Origin: Desulfonatronovibrio hydrogenovorans DSM 9292
GTDB taxonomy: Bacteria > Desulfobacterota > Desulfovibrionia > Desulfovibrionales > Desulfonatronovibrionaceae
Assembly: GCF_000686525.1 (NCBI RefSeq)
Contig: NZ_JMKT01000015.1
Span: forward strand, 124,001 to 188,000
Length of the DNA stretch: 64,000 bases
Direction of reading: 5' to 3'
Shown in pieces: positions 25,259 through 34,935 of the stretch (its first letter is position 1; each line of letters opens with the position of its first letter). A program made the translations under genes and the position numbers. The notes beneath the pieces were generated by a model. It ran no database searches. It was not told the DNA's origin and saw only the letters and a program-made list of their open reading frames with translations.

Positions 25259-25296
25259 AGTGAAATATATTTCATATTGGTGGTCCGGCTTTTTTT
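25245..25296 (+). terminator. Riboswitch expression platform terminator
   Basis: AGCCGGGCTGCCA (25245-25257) pairs along 13 bp, three of them G-U, with TGGTGGTCCGGCT (25278-25290), followed by a T7 run. An inner palindrome GAAATATATTTC lies in the loop. The left arm is the 3' strand of the aptamer, so ligand binding would block the terminator: an ON switch. Confidence 0.78.
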
Positions 25297-25311
25297 ATGC
25301 ACAGCGGCTTG

Positions 25312-25587
25312 AATAACATTGGAGTCTACGGCAAAAACAAGGATGTCAAAAGGCTTAAAGGTCACCATGTAGAGCTGTTGACCTATCTGGATCATTACGT
25401 GAGTCCGTACAATAATCATGTTGAACACTAAATGAGTCCAGCGATTATCAGCAGGAGGATGTTTCAGCAAAATAGCTCAGAGGCAGGCGCACAGACCCAG
25501 GTTATTCTGATGTCCTTGTTCAGAATAGCTGTACTTCAAGGCCTTAATCCGGTTGAGTATGTCGAAGAACTGGCGAGACGGCTATAA
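25312..25587 (+). pseudogene. IS66-family transposase C-terminal remnant
   Basis: A 92-codon frame interrupted by a single TAA reads like the end of IS66 transposases: NNHVEH (stop) MSPAIISRRMFQQNSSEAGAQ then TQVILMSLFRIAVLQGLNPV. The rest of the element is absent. It separates the riboswitch from the PEP-CTERM gene. Confidence 0.6.
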
Positions 25588-25758
25588 AGCGCCGATATCT
25601 CCAAAAATATACTGGCAATGAACAAGACGAGCTGAGAATGGTAGCATGAAGCGGCAAAGATCGACCTGTAAAACGTCGGGAAATGAATAATTCAAGAAGA
25701 AAGCTGAACCATAATCTTTTTGTTTTTACTGACTCCTGGTCCCTGACTTCTGACATCT

Positions 25759-25788
25759 GCGACTGCAAATATTAGTTTTTGCAGTCGC
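25759..25788. repeat. 11-bp hairpin upstream of PEP-CTERM gene 3
   Basis: GCGACTGCAAA (25759-25769) and TTTGCAGTCGC (25778-25788) with an 8-nt loop. It follows the IS66 remnant. It could be a terminator (no strong T-run) or part of the leader. Confidence 0.5.
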
Positions 25789-25914
25789 ATCTTGGCTCGT
25801 AACCTTAAACCTGAAAGGGGGTAGTCCGGAATAAAAGTTAATTGAGAGATAAGCTGTGTGTCGAAAGGTGTTGTTTGCATAAGAAATGTTATCTTTTGCA
25901 GAAAGGGGAATTAC

Positions 25915-26616
25915 ATGAAAAATAGTATCATGGTTTTGTTGAGCGTTATTGTATCTCTATTGTTAGTTTTACCGGCTAATGCTACCATTATCACCGAAGG
26001 TTTCACGTTTTCAGTTGCAAGTGCTGAGTACTCATACGATACTGGTACCCACTTCCATTCAAGTACCGGAGGGGAATATGGCAATCCTGCTGGAAAGGCG
26101 GAGGTCGGGCGATTTAAAAATGAGGAGGTGCGTGGTCTTTCGGAGTACGATCTCACTGGCCTGAGCTCATCGCCTACTGCCTTCGTTACCTTCAACGTTT
26201 ATTCTCTCGTAGGCCTCTTTGTTTATGAGTATCCCTTTCCGTTCGGGGATCATAATATTGACATCTATTCATATGCAGGCAACAATACTGAAGACATTTC
26301 CGACTATCAAGAGCCAATGACTGGTTTAGTGGGAAACTTCACCACGGGGGGGCTTTCGGTTGGAGATATCCTTAGCTTCGATATAACATCGATCTTCAAC
26401 TATGCCATTGACCAGGAATGGACTTCACTGGGTATCCGTCTCCAGGCAATGCCACTCAACAATTTAGGTGCGATGGTCTTCGACAATTTCCGGCTGACCA
26501 CTACAGATCAAACAACTACAGACCTCCAACCCATACCAGAACCTAGTACAATGCTTCTTTTCGGCATCGGTATTATTGGACTTGCTCTCTTCAGCCGCAG
26601 AAAAATTTTTAACTGA
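25915..26616 (+). CDS. PEP-CTERM sorting domain protein 3
   Basis: A 233-residue secreted protein. Signal peptide MKNSIMVLLSVIVSLLLVLPANA; body with beta-rich segments (a DNRLR/CBM-like lectin fold is conceivable: LGIRLQAMPLNNLGAMVFDNF); C-terminal PEP-CTERM tail IPEPSTMLLFGIGIIGLALF then SRRKIFN. AAGGGGAA is 5 nt before the ATG at 25915, which supports this start over 25858. A strong terminator follows. The GEMM riboswitch lies about 620 bp upstream on the same strand, beyond an IS66 remnant; no sigma-54 promoter was found. Confidence 0.88.
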   Translation: MKNSIMVLLSVIVSLLLVLPANATIITEGFTFSVASAEYSYDTGTHFHSSTGGEYGNPAGKAEVGRFKNEEVRGLSEYDLTGLSSSPTAFVTFNVYSLVGLFVYEYPFPFGDHNIDIYSYAGNNTEDISDYQEPMTGLVGNFTTGGLSVGDILSFDITSIFNYAIDQEWTSLGIRLQAMPLNNLGAMVFDNFRLTTTDQTTTDLQPIPEPSTMLLFGIGIIGLALFSRRKIFN

Positions 26617-26643
26617 TTGAGAGATGATTTGATCAGCCAAGAG

Positions 26644-26673
26644 GGAGGCGGAAATAATCCGCCTCCTTTTTTT
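26644..26673 (+). terminator. Intrinsic terminator after PEP-CTERM gene 3
   Basis: Perfect 9-bp stem GGAGGCGGA/TCCGCCTCC with a 5-nt loop, followed by seven Ts. Confidence 0.9.
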
Positions 26674-27029
26674 GTTCATCCGGCTCGAGATCGATTAGGT
26701 ACTGGAGATCGACACCCTAATCCGCATTGGAGTGTTGTTTTAGATGTTTATAGAAAGTCGAAAGCCCATTATTGTACTACATTTATATATTATTTGATTT
26801 CCCTGCAAAAATCTCAGATTTCTGCAGGCCGATTTTGAGCCGAATTGCATCGCCTGGCTATACAGCCGATGAAAATGACATTGTGGTTGGGCTGTTTTTC
26901 AGTCTTGATGGCCACGACTGGATCATATTCATTCCCTTAGCCCATGAGTAAGCTTGAGTAAGGTCAAGGGTATCATGAGGCTTCACCCACTTTTTGGACA
27001 AAAATGAGTCAGGGGAAGGGAGCTAATGC
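26674..27029. other. Intergenic region
   Basis: About 350 bp without a supported gene. An imperfect inverted repeat (CCTGCAaAAATCT / AGATTTcTGCAGG) lies at 26802-26828. Confidence 0.35.
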
Positions 27030-27203
27030 TTATTCGTCCTTGTCCTGTCGCTTTTGCAGGAACATAACCAGAAAATAGCTGCCGATAAGGGCCGGAACAA
27101 CTGACAGCCCCTCCATGAACCTGGCTTGAGAAAAAGAATAAGTGCTGTATATCAAGAGCAGAATAATAAATATCAGCAGGGCAATCGACAGGTAGCGGTT
27201 CAT
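27030..27203 (-). CDS. Small two-helix membrane protein, 57 residues
   Basis: A short gene: MNRYLSIALLIFIILLLIYS then a loop SFSQARFMEGLS, a second hydrophobic helix VVPALIGSYFLVMFL and a charged tail QKRQDKDE. AGGA lies 7 nt before the ATG at 27203. Two clean membrane helices with a positive cytoplasmic-type end and a good ribosome site make it more than chance, though I recognise no family. It is on the strand opposite to its neighbours. Confidence 0.6.
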   Translation of the reverse strand: MNRYLSIALLIFIILLLIYSTYSFSQARFMEGLSVVPALIGSYFLVMFLQKRQDKDE

Positions 27204-27677
27204 ATAATATTCCTGATTATGCTTCTAAACACCTTTTTTAGAATTATTTTGTTGAATTATTCACGACACATCAGTTCAACCACTGCAGATGTACGATCTT
27301 CGGCTTTCTGAGCAGGCCTGATCTGCATCAGTGATTCTGCTGCCATGATTATCATTTGGATTTATGTTTATTGTAAAGCATGAGCATGACAAGATCAATA
27401 TGCAGTAATTTTAACAACGACTTTTCAGCCACATGGTTTTCGAATCTTACTTTTTAGGGAGCTGGTATGCCCCATGGCTATGGGCGTATTTTTTTGACTG
27501 CTCTTTAGATCATGCCCCTAGTCCTTCCTCTGCCCCACCATTTACCCTGCCATTGAAAACAATCCCACATTTCAGGTGAATATTGTTTTTTCCTGCAGAT
27601 TCATTTACCAAGGAAGATATACGTTAAAAAATCAAGCCCTTGGTTTTTCCTTTCAAAGTTTTTTTGTGGAGTCGATC
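27204..27677. other. Intergenic region before the kinase cluster
   Basis: About 470 bp, AT-rich near 27210-27420. It should carry the promoters of the small membrane protein and of the first kinase; I see no gene or strong hairpin. Confidence 0.35.
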
Positions 27678-30600
27678 ATGTCCAAGTCTTCCAAGGAACA
27701 AGATCAGTTGATTCAGATCAGCTTCCCTGATTCCCATGACATCCTGATGGATGCTCCCATAGGTATCTTCACCTCTACCCCAGATGGCCGCTATATCTCG
27801 GTTAACCGGGCATTGGCCAGGATGTATGGGTACGATTCTCCTGAGGATATGATAGCATCAGTCAAGGACATTTCCGGGCAGGTATATGTCGACCCTGAAG
27901 ACCGGAAGGAGTTCATGCGTTTACTTGAAGATTTCGGTGAGGTGGTTAATCACGAATGTCGCATGCTCCGTCAAGACGGGTCAGAGTTCTGGGTGTCCAA
28001 GAGTGCCCGGATTGTTAAAAAATCTAAAGAGCAGGTCGTATATCAGGGGTTTGCTACGGATATAACGGATCGCAAGCAGGCGGAATTTCGGGAGCATAAG
28101 AGCGAGGAACGTTTTCGGCTGATGTTTACAAATGCTCCAATGCCTTATCAGTCCCTGGACGAGCAGGGGAATTTTCTGGACGTTAACCAGACTTTTCTGG
28201 ATGTACTTGGCTACACTCACGAGGAACTGATCGGTAAGAATTTCGGGGAGATTCTGCATCCTGACTGGCGTGATCATTTTAAGGAGAATTTTCCCAGATT
28301 CAAGGCAGTGGGAGAGATCCTGGGCGTTGAGTTCGAGCTGGTCAAAAAGGATCAGTCAACAATTCTGGCCCACTTTAACGGCAAGATTCAGCGTGATGAC
28401 CAGGGCCGATTCCAGAGAACTCACTGTATCTTTCAGGATGTCACTGAGCGTAAACGAAATGAAGAATACCTGAGGCAAGTTCTGGAGGCTACAGATGACG
28501 GAATATGGGATTATGATCTGGTCACCGGAAGCTTTGCTTGTTCAGAACGTTTTGCAGAGATGCTCGGCTATAAGCCTGAGGAAATCAAGAATTTCGGTTG
28601 CTTTTGCGAAGAAAATATCCATCCTCAAGATGCTGACAATTTTCGGTCAGCCTTTGAGGGTTATATTAGTGGACGGTTGCCAACATATGCAACTGAATTT
28701 CGCTTGAAAACAAAACAGGGCGATTATAAATGGATATACACCCGGGGTCAGGCTTTGCAGCGGGATGCATCAGGCAGGGCATTGAGAGTCGTTGGGGCGC
28801 ATACTGATATCTCCAAGCGCAAACAGACCGAGGATGAGTTGCGGAAAAGAGAGAATTTTATCAAATCCACCCTGGACAACCTTCCAGTGGGCGTAGCCAT
28901 TAATTCAGTGGATCCAGAAGTGAAATTTATCTACATGAATGATAATTTTCTCAGGTTTTACCGGACTACAAGAGAAGAGCTGACTGAAAAGGATTTCTGG
29001 GAGGCAGTTTATCAGGATCCCGAATACAGGGAAAAGATCAGAAAGACAGTTCTTGAAGACTGTGCCAGCAAAGATTTCTCCCGCATGTACTGGAAAGACG
29101 TCCCGGTGTCCCGTCCAGGTGAGGAACCTTTCTATATCACGGCAAAAAATATCCCTCTGCCTGACAGCAACCTCATGGTATCGACTGTTTGGGATGTCAC
29201 TGACCGTAAACTGACTGAGGATGCTCTGCGTGAAAGTGAAGAGCGGTTCAAAGCCCTGCATAATGCGTCATTTGGGGGGATCACCATCCATGATAAAGGA
29301 CTGATTCTGGAATGCAACCTGGGGCTTTCAGAGATTACCGGCTATGGTTACGAGGAACTCATTGGAATGGATGGTCTGCTTCTGATAGCTGAGCATTCCC
29401 GTGAGATGGTTATGAATAACATTCTTGCCGGTTATGAAAAGCCTTACGAAGCCATTGGGGTGCGCAAAAACGGACAAGAATATCCCGTTCGTCTGGAAGC
29501 CAGAAACATTCCGTACAAGGGCAAGAATGTCAGGGTGGTTGAATTCAGAGATATTACCGAGCAAAAACAAGCCGAGTATGCACTTCATGAAAGTGAAGCT
29601 CGTTTCCGCAATCTCTTTGAACACGTTCCCACTGTGGCAGTCCAGGGATATGGGATGGATGGCAAAACGCTCTTCTGGAATAAGGCCTCAGAGAGATTTT
29701 ATGGATTTTCATCAGAAGAGGCCATTGGAAAGAATCTTGTGGACCTGATTATTCCAGACGAAATGCGCCAGGATGTTACTCAAGAAATGAAAACCATGCG
29801 TGAGAGTAATATACCAGTTCCAGCCACCGAACTTCAGCTCAAACGCAAAGACGGGTCCCGCATCCACGTCTATTCCAGCCATGCAATCGTCCAGAGGCCT
29901 AATCAGCCATCTGAAATGTTTTGCATTGACATCGACCTGACTGAGCTGAAGCAGACCGAAGCTGAGCTGGTTCAGGCCAAAGAGCAGGCTGAATCCGCCA
30001 ATCAGGCCAAGTCCGAGTTTCTGGCCAATATGAGTCATGAGATCAGAACACCCTTGAATGGGATTATGGGCATGATGCAGCTCCTGGAAACTACCAGCCT
30101 GGACCAGGAACAGCAGGGATACCTGCATATGTGCCTGGCCTCGGCCAACAGACTGACCAGACTACTTTCAGATATTCTGGATTTATCCAGGATAGAGTCC
30201 GGTCAGATGGTAATTCGAAAGGAAGAGGTGGATGTAAAGAGGCTGTGCGATGCAGTAAATGAGTTGTTCATGGTCACCAGCCAGGATAAGAACATATCCC
30301 TGGAATTCAGTTCAGACCTGGAGCTGCCTGGAGTTTTTCTGGGAGACGAGGGCCGACTGCAACAGATCCTGTTCAATCTTGTGGGCAATGCCATCAAGTA
30401 CACTGAGCAAGGCAAAGTCAGTCTGGATATTATGCCTTTGCCTCCGGGCAGAGGTGAGCAGCTCCGCCTGTTGTTCACAATATCCGACACCGGCATAGGA
30501 ATCCCTGAAGATCGTCTCAAAGTTCTTTTTCAGCCATTTTCTCAGGTGGATGGATCATATTCTCGCAGGCATCAGGGGGCAGGTCTTGGCCTGGCCATTG

Positions 30601-31127
30601 TTAAGCGGCTTGTTGATCTCATGGGTGGAAACATCAGTGTTGACAGCACTGAAGGCAAGGGAACTACGGTTTATGTGAGTCTTCCTTTCAGACTGTCCAG
30701 TGAAGTAACCATGACCAACCATAAGCAGCCTGAGCATTTACTGAAGGCAAAGCAGAATCTTCAGATTCTTTTAGCTGAAGATGAGTTCACCAACCAGTTT
30801 GCCACACAGAAGCTTCTGGAAAGAATGGGTCATACCGTGACAATTGCCGGGGATGGACAGCAGGTTCTTGATCTGCTCCAGAAACACGAATTCGACTGCA
30901 TCCTCATGGATATTCAAATGCCGATTATGGATGGAGTCGAGGCAACCAGGATGGTCCGCTCTTCAGATGACTTTGGTTCAAAGAAAGACATACCCATAAT
31001 TGCCATGACTGCCCATGCCATGGATGGAGATCGGGACCGGTTTCTGGCAGCCGGAATGAATGACTATATTTCCAAACCGGTGCAAGTAGAGGATCTGGAA
31101 AAAGTGCTGGAGAGATATTCATATTAA
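27678..31127 (+). CDS. Hybrid histidine kinase, six PAS domains, HisKA, HATPase, receiver
   Basis: An 1149-residue cytoplasmic kinase. Six PAS or PAC units span roughly residues 20-760, each closed by a D-I/V-T-x-R-K type linker (near 131, 256, 380, 509, 629, 758). HisKA has H787 in FLANMSHEIRTPLNG; HATPase has N904 (VGNAIKYTE), DTGIGIP and GAGLGLAIVK. The C-terminal receiver has D1078 (LMDIQMP) and K1133. No membrane helix is present, so cytosolic signals such as redox or a ligand are sensed. GGAG 6 nt before the ATG at 27678 sets the start. It carries a BarA-type transmitter, unlike the NtrB-type kinases that follow. Confidence 0.93.
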   Translation: MSKSSKEQDQLIQISFPDSHDILMDAPIGIFTSTPDGRYISVNRALARMYGYDSPEDMIASVKDISGQVYVDPEDRKEFMRLLEDFGEVVNHECRMLRQDGSEFWVSKSARIVKKSKEQVVYQGFATDITDRKQAEFREHKSEERFRLMFTNAPMPYQSLDEQGNFLDVNQTFLDVLGYTHEELIGKNFGEILHPDWRDHFKENFPRFKAVGEILGVEFELVKKDQSTILAHFNGKIQRDDQGRFQRTHCIFQDVTERKRNEEYLRQVLEATDDGIWDYDLVTGSFACSERFAEMLGYKPEEIKNFGCFCEENIHPQDADNFRSAFEGYISGRLPTYATEFRLKTKQGDYKWIYTRGQALQRDASGRALRVVGAHTDISKRKQTEDELRKRENFIKSTLDNLPVGVAINSVDPEVKFIYMNDNFLRFYRTTREELTEKDFWEAVYQDPEYREKIRKTVLEDCASKDFSRMYWKDVPVSRPGEEPFYITAKNIPLPDSNLMVSTVWDVTDRKLTEDALRESEERFKALHNASFGGITIHDKGLILECNLGLSEITGYGYEELIGMDGLLLIAEHSREMVMNNILAGYEKPYEAIGVRKNGQEYPVRLEARNIPYKGKNVRVVEFRDITEQKQAEYALHESEARFRNLFEHVPTVAVQGYGMDGKTLFWNKASERFYGFSSEEAIGKNLVDLIIPDEMRQDVTQEMKTMRESNIPVPATELQLKRKDGSRIHVYSSHAIVQRPNQPSEMFCIDIDLTELKQTEAELVQAKEQAESANQAKSEFLANMSHEIRTPLNGIMGMMQLLETTSLDQEQQGYLHMCLASANRLTRLLSDILDLSRIESGQMVIRKEEVDVKRLCDAVNELFMVTSQDKNISLEFSSDLELPGVFLGDEGRLQQILFNLVGNAIKYTEQGKVSLDIMPLPPGRGEQLRLLFTISDTGIGIPEDRLKVLFQPFSQVDGSYSRRHQGAGLGLAIVKRLVDLMGGNISVDSTEGKGTTVYVSLPFRLSSEVTMTNHKQPEHLLKAKQNLQILLAEDEFTNQFATQKLLERMGHTVTIAGDGQQVLDLLQKHEFDCILMDIQMPIMDGVEATRMVRSSDDFGSKKDIPIIAMTAHAMDGDRDRFLAAGMNDYISKPVQVEDLEKVLERYSY

Positions 31128-31189
31128 AAATGCTTAGAGCTGCCACCCGGCTGTTCAGCATATGGTGACTTGTTCAATGGGAGTCAAAT

Positions 31190-34100
31190 ATGCCCGAGTA
31201 TCAATCTGAGAATTTTAAGAGCAAGCTGTCCTCTCAAGACCTTTTTGATGTGTTCATGAATGCCCCTATGGGGATCTTTTTGGCCACAGTTGAGGGGCGG
31301 TTTCTGTCAGCCAACCTGGCTATGGCCAGGATGCTGGGTTATGAAACACTGGAAGTTATGGCTTCATTTGTTGAAGATGTCACGCATCAAATATTTACTG
31401 ATGGTTGTGACTGGAATAAGTGCCTCCAGCTTTGGGAAACGCAGGGCAATGAAGCCAGCCATGAATGTGCTCTGCTTGGTCAGGATGGGTCTGAAGTTCG
31501 AGCATTAATTAATATGCATGCCATTCATGATATCGATGGCAATGTTTTGAAGTATCAATTTTTTGTTAACCATGTTTTACCGGATAAACAAAACGAACCA
31601 TCCTGGATAAATTTTAACCAGGACTTTCTGGTGCTTCTGGAAAATACAACAGACTTCATTTATTTCAAAGATTACAACAGGCGTATCCGCTTCTGCAGCC
31701 AGGCCATGGCCAGAATCACCGGCCATAGTGACTGGAAGGAAGTGATCGGAAAAAACGATTTTGATCTTTTTCCAAAAGAAACAGCCGGCATTTATTATCA
31801 TGAAGAGAATCAGGTCCTGGAGAAAGGAATCCCTCTGCTAAACAAAGTAAATCCATATCTTGACGAGGATGGACGTCCTGGCTGGGTTTTGACCAACAAG
31901 TGGCCGGTCTTTGATGACAGTGGAAATAATGTTGTAGGACTGTTTGGTATCAGTCGGGATATTACAGATCTAAAGCAGGCCGAATTGGCACTTTCTCATT
32001 CCCATGATCTGTTGCGGTATATTGTTGAGCATACAAGAAGCTCTGTTGCAGTACATGATAAGGATCTGAATTATATATATGTCAGTCAGCGGTATCTTGA
32101 TGAATTCAAGGTCAAAGAAGAAGATATCCTTGGCAAACATCATTACGAAGTATTTCCTGACCTTCCTCAAAAATGGCGGGATGTTCACCAGAGAGCTCTT
32201 AAAGGAGAAGTAGTCAGCGCAGAAGATGATCCATATTACCGTGACGATGGTACAGTGGAGTGGACTCGCTGGGAATGCCGGCCATGGTATGAACAAAACG
32301 GGTCCATCGGTGGGATTGTAATTTATACCGAGGCCATAACAGAACGCAAAAATATTGAAGAGGCTCTGCGGGAGAGCGAGCAAAGATACCGGACTGTTTT
32401 TGAAAATACAGGAACTGCAACTTGCATCCTGGAAAAAAACGGAATCATCTCTCTTGCAAATACCAAGTTTGCTGAATTGGCTGGTTATCCCCTTGAAGAG
32501 ATCGAAAACATAAAGACCTGGATGGAGTTTGTGGCTTCAGAGGATCTTGACCGAATGCGCCAGCAGCACGAGTTAAGACGGGAAGCTAGAAATAAGGCTC
32601 TGACCGAATATGAATTCAGATTTATTGATAGCCAGGGCAGCATTAAAAATATTTACCTGTATATTGATATGATACCTGGAACTGATAAAAGCGTGGCATC
32701 ACTTCTAGACATTACTGAACTTAAGCGGTCGGAAAGTGAGTTGATCAATAGAAAAAGACTGCTTGAAGGTATTATAAATGGGGTTTCAGACGTTTTGGCC
32801 ATTCAGTACCCAGATTTAAGCATCGAGCGCTATAATCAGGCCGGGTACGATCTGTTGGGCATGACTCAGGAGGAAGTTAAAGGAAAAAAGTGTTTTGAGC
32901 TTATCGGGCGTGAGTGGGCTTGTGATATTTGTGCAACACAAAAGACTTTAAAGACTGGACAGCCTGAACAGACTGAAAAGTATATTCCTGAGCTGGGTAT
33001 TTACCTTGAATGCCGGAGTAATCCCATAATGGATGAAAAGGGTAATATCGTTCAGATTATCGAACAGCTTAGAGACATTACTGAGCGCAAGAATATTGAA
33101 GAGAAAATGCAGTTGAATGAAAAACGCCTCCAAGCCCTTCTTGACCTGAACGATATGAAAGATGCCAGTGAAACAAGACTGACAAATTTTGCAATGGAGG
33201 CGGCAGTGCTTTTGAGCGGAAGTTCCATTGGTTACATAGCCTTTCCCAGTGAAGATGAGACAGTTTTGAATATGTATGCATGGTCCAGCCAAGCCATGAA
33301 GGAATGTGCGATCAAGGACAAGCCTGTTCAATACAATTTAAAAGACACTGGCCTCTGGGGTGAGGCAATCCGACAGCGCTGCCCAGTAATTATAAACGAT
33401 TACTCAGCGCCGAATCCCTTGAAAAAGGGGACGGCAGCCGGTCATATTCATATTGAACGCTATATGAGTGTTCCCATATTTGATGGTGACCGGATTGTCA
33501 TTGTTGCAGGCGTTGGCAATAAGGAAACTGATTATGATGATGACGATGTCCGTCAGCTTACGCTTCTTATGTCTGGGCTGTGGGCCATACTTTGCAGGAA
33601 AAGGTCTGAGGACGAACGTGAGAAGCTGCAGGACCAGCTTATGCAGGCTCAGAAGATGGAGTCGGTTGGTATTTTGGCTGGCGGAGTAGCCCACGATTTC
33701 AACAACCTGCTGCATACCATGCAGGGAAATCTTGAATTGCTTTCTGCTGGCGAAACCCTTGATTTACGTAATTCAGAACGGTTGCAGGCTGTTTCCAAAT
33801 CCATTGACCGGGCTGCCCAGCTTGTTCAGCAGCTGCTTATTTTCAGTCGAAAGGCAAGTTCCCGAATGTTACGGGTCGATGTGAATCAGGAGGTTCAGCA
33901 GGTAGTCCAAATACTGAAACGTACGGTTCCCAAGATGATCAATTTAGTCTTGGATCTTGAACCAGACATCGATCCTGTATCAGGAGATCCAGCCCAAATT
34001 GAGCAAATCCTGCTCAACCTTACCAATAATGCTGTGGACTCTATGCCTGACGGGGGCAAGCTGACCATTACGACAGCCAACGTTGAGATTGATATGGATT

Positions 34101-34795
34101 TTGTTGAAAAACACCCAGATGCTTTGCCTGGATCCTATGTTCTCCTGGCTGTCACTGACACGGGCTGGGGTATGGACAAAAAAACGCTAAAACATATTTA
34201 TGACCCTTTTTTTACCACCAAAGAGGTTGGCCAGGGAACCGGGCTAGGGCTGCCCTCGGTCTATGGTATTGTCAAAACCCATGGAGGTTACATCTACTGT
34301 GACAGCGAAGCAGGTCAAGGCACTGCTTTCAGGGTATATCTGCCTGTGATGGAAAATAGCGACGACATAATTGAAGAGCAACAGCCGGAAAGTCTGCCGC
34401 AAGGCAGAAGAGAAACTATCCTGGTGGTCGACGATGAACCAGAAATACGGGAGTTGACTCAGGAGAGCCTGGAAGGCCTGGGATACACCGTGATTAGTGC
34501 GGAAAGTGGGGAAGAAGCCCTGTCTATTTTTCAGAAACACAGAGAAAATATCCACCTTGTTCTGCTTGACCTTAATATGCCTGGGATGGGCGGCCACAAA
34601 TGCCTCCAAAAACTCCTTAAGATTGATCCATCCGTCAAGGTTCTCATTGCCAGCGGCTATTCGGCTGACGGTCAAGCAAGAGAGACTATTTCTTCCGGGG
34701 CCAAAGGTTTTATTGGCAAACCTTACCAGTTAAAGAAGCTTGCGTGTTTAGTAAGTGACCTGTTGAGCACGGACAGCCAACCTCCCATGAGCTGA
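31190..34795 (+). CDS. Hybrid histidine kinase, five PAS domains, GAF, NtrB-like transmitter, receiver
   Basis: A 1201-residue cytoplasmic kinase. PAS units lie at about 20-130, 145-263, 270-387, 395-513 and 520-636. A GAF domain follows (about 645-805). The NtrB-like transmitter has H835 in GGVAHDFNNLLH, N946 region (LTNNAVDSMPDGG), DTGWGMD and GQGTGLGLPSVYG. The receiver has D1127 (LLDLNMPGMGG) and K1177. The fifth PAS carries a CDIC pair (578-581), as in some metal or redox PAS domains. The N-terminal PAS resembles that of the neighbouring kinases. GGGAG precedes the ATG at 31190. Confidence 0.93.
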   Translation: MPEYQSENFKSKLSSQDLFDVFMNAPMGIFLATVEGRFLSANLAMARMLGYETLEVMASFVEDVTHQIFTDGCDWNKCLQLWETQGNEASHECALLGQDGSEVRALINMHAIHDIDGNVLKYQFFVNHVLPDKQNEPSWINFNQDFLVLLENTTDFIYFKDYNRRIRFCSQAMARITGHSDWKEVIGKNDFDLFPKETAGIYYHEENQVLEKGIPLLNKVNPYLDEDGRPGWVLTNKWPVFDDSGNNVVGLFGISRDITDLKQAELALSHSHDLLRYIVEHTRSSVAVHDKDLNYIYVSQRYLDEFKVKEEDILGKHHYEVFPDLPQKWRDVHQRALKGEVVSAEDDPYYRDDGTVEWTRWECRPWYEQNGSIGGIVIYTEAITERKNIEEALRESEQRYRTVFENTGTATCILEKNGIISLANTKFAELAGYPLEEIENIKTWMEFVASEDLDRMRQQHELRREARNKALTEYEFRFIDSQGSIKNIYLYIDMIPGTDKSVASLLDITELKRSESELINRKRLLEGIINGVSDVLAIQYPDLSIERYNQAGYDLLGMTQEEVKGKKCFELIGREWACDICATQKTLKTGQPEQTEKYIPELGIYLECRSNPIMDEKGNIVQIIEQLRDITERKNIEEKMQLNEKRLQALLDLNDMKDASETRLTNFAMEAAVLLSGSSIGYIAFPSEDETVLNMYAWSSQAMKECAIKDKPVQYNLKDTGLWGEAIRQRCPVIINDYSAPNPLKKGTAAGHIHIERYMSVPIFDGDRIVIVAGVGNKETDYDDDDVRQLTLLMSGLWAILCRKRSEDEREKLQDQLMQAQKMESVGILAGGVAHDFNNLLHTMQGNLELLSAGETLDLRNSERLQAVSKSIDRAAQLVQQLLIFSRKASSRMLRVDVNQEVQQVVQILKRTVPKMINLVLDLEPDIDPVSGDPAQIEQILLNLTNNAVDSMPDGGKLTITTANVEIDMDFVEKHPDALPGSYVLLAVTDTGWGMDKKTLKHIYDPFFTTKEVGQGTGLGLPSVYGIVKTHGGYIYCDSEAGQGTAFRVYLPVMENSDDIIEEQQPESLPQGRRETILVVDDEPEIRELTQESLEGLGYTVISAESGEEALSIFQKHRENIHLVLLDLNMPGMGGHKCLQKLLKIDPSVKVLIASGYSADGQARETISSGAKGFIGKPYQLKKLACLVSDLLSTDSQPPMS

Positions 34796-34935
34796 TCCCG
34801 GATCTGCAAGCATCCAATCCAGGTGCTTCCCTGAAACTGGACAGATATAGCAGGCAGTGACCTGCCTGAAACTGTCAAGGAGAGCCGGGTGTGAGCAGTT
34901 GCAGAAAGTGCTGAGGCAGGCAGTTTAAGGCTTAT

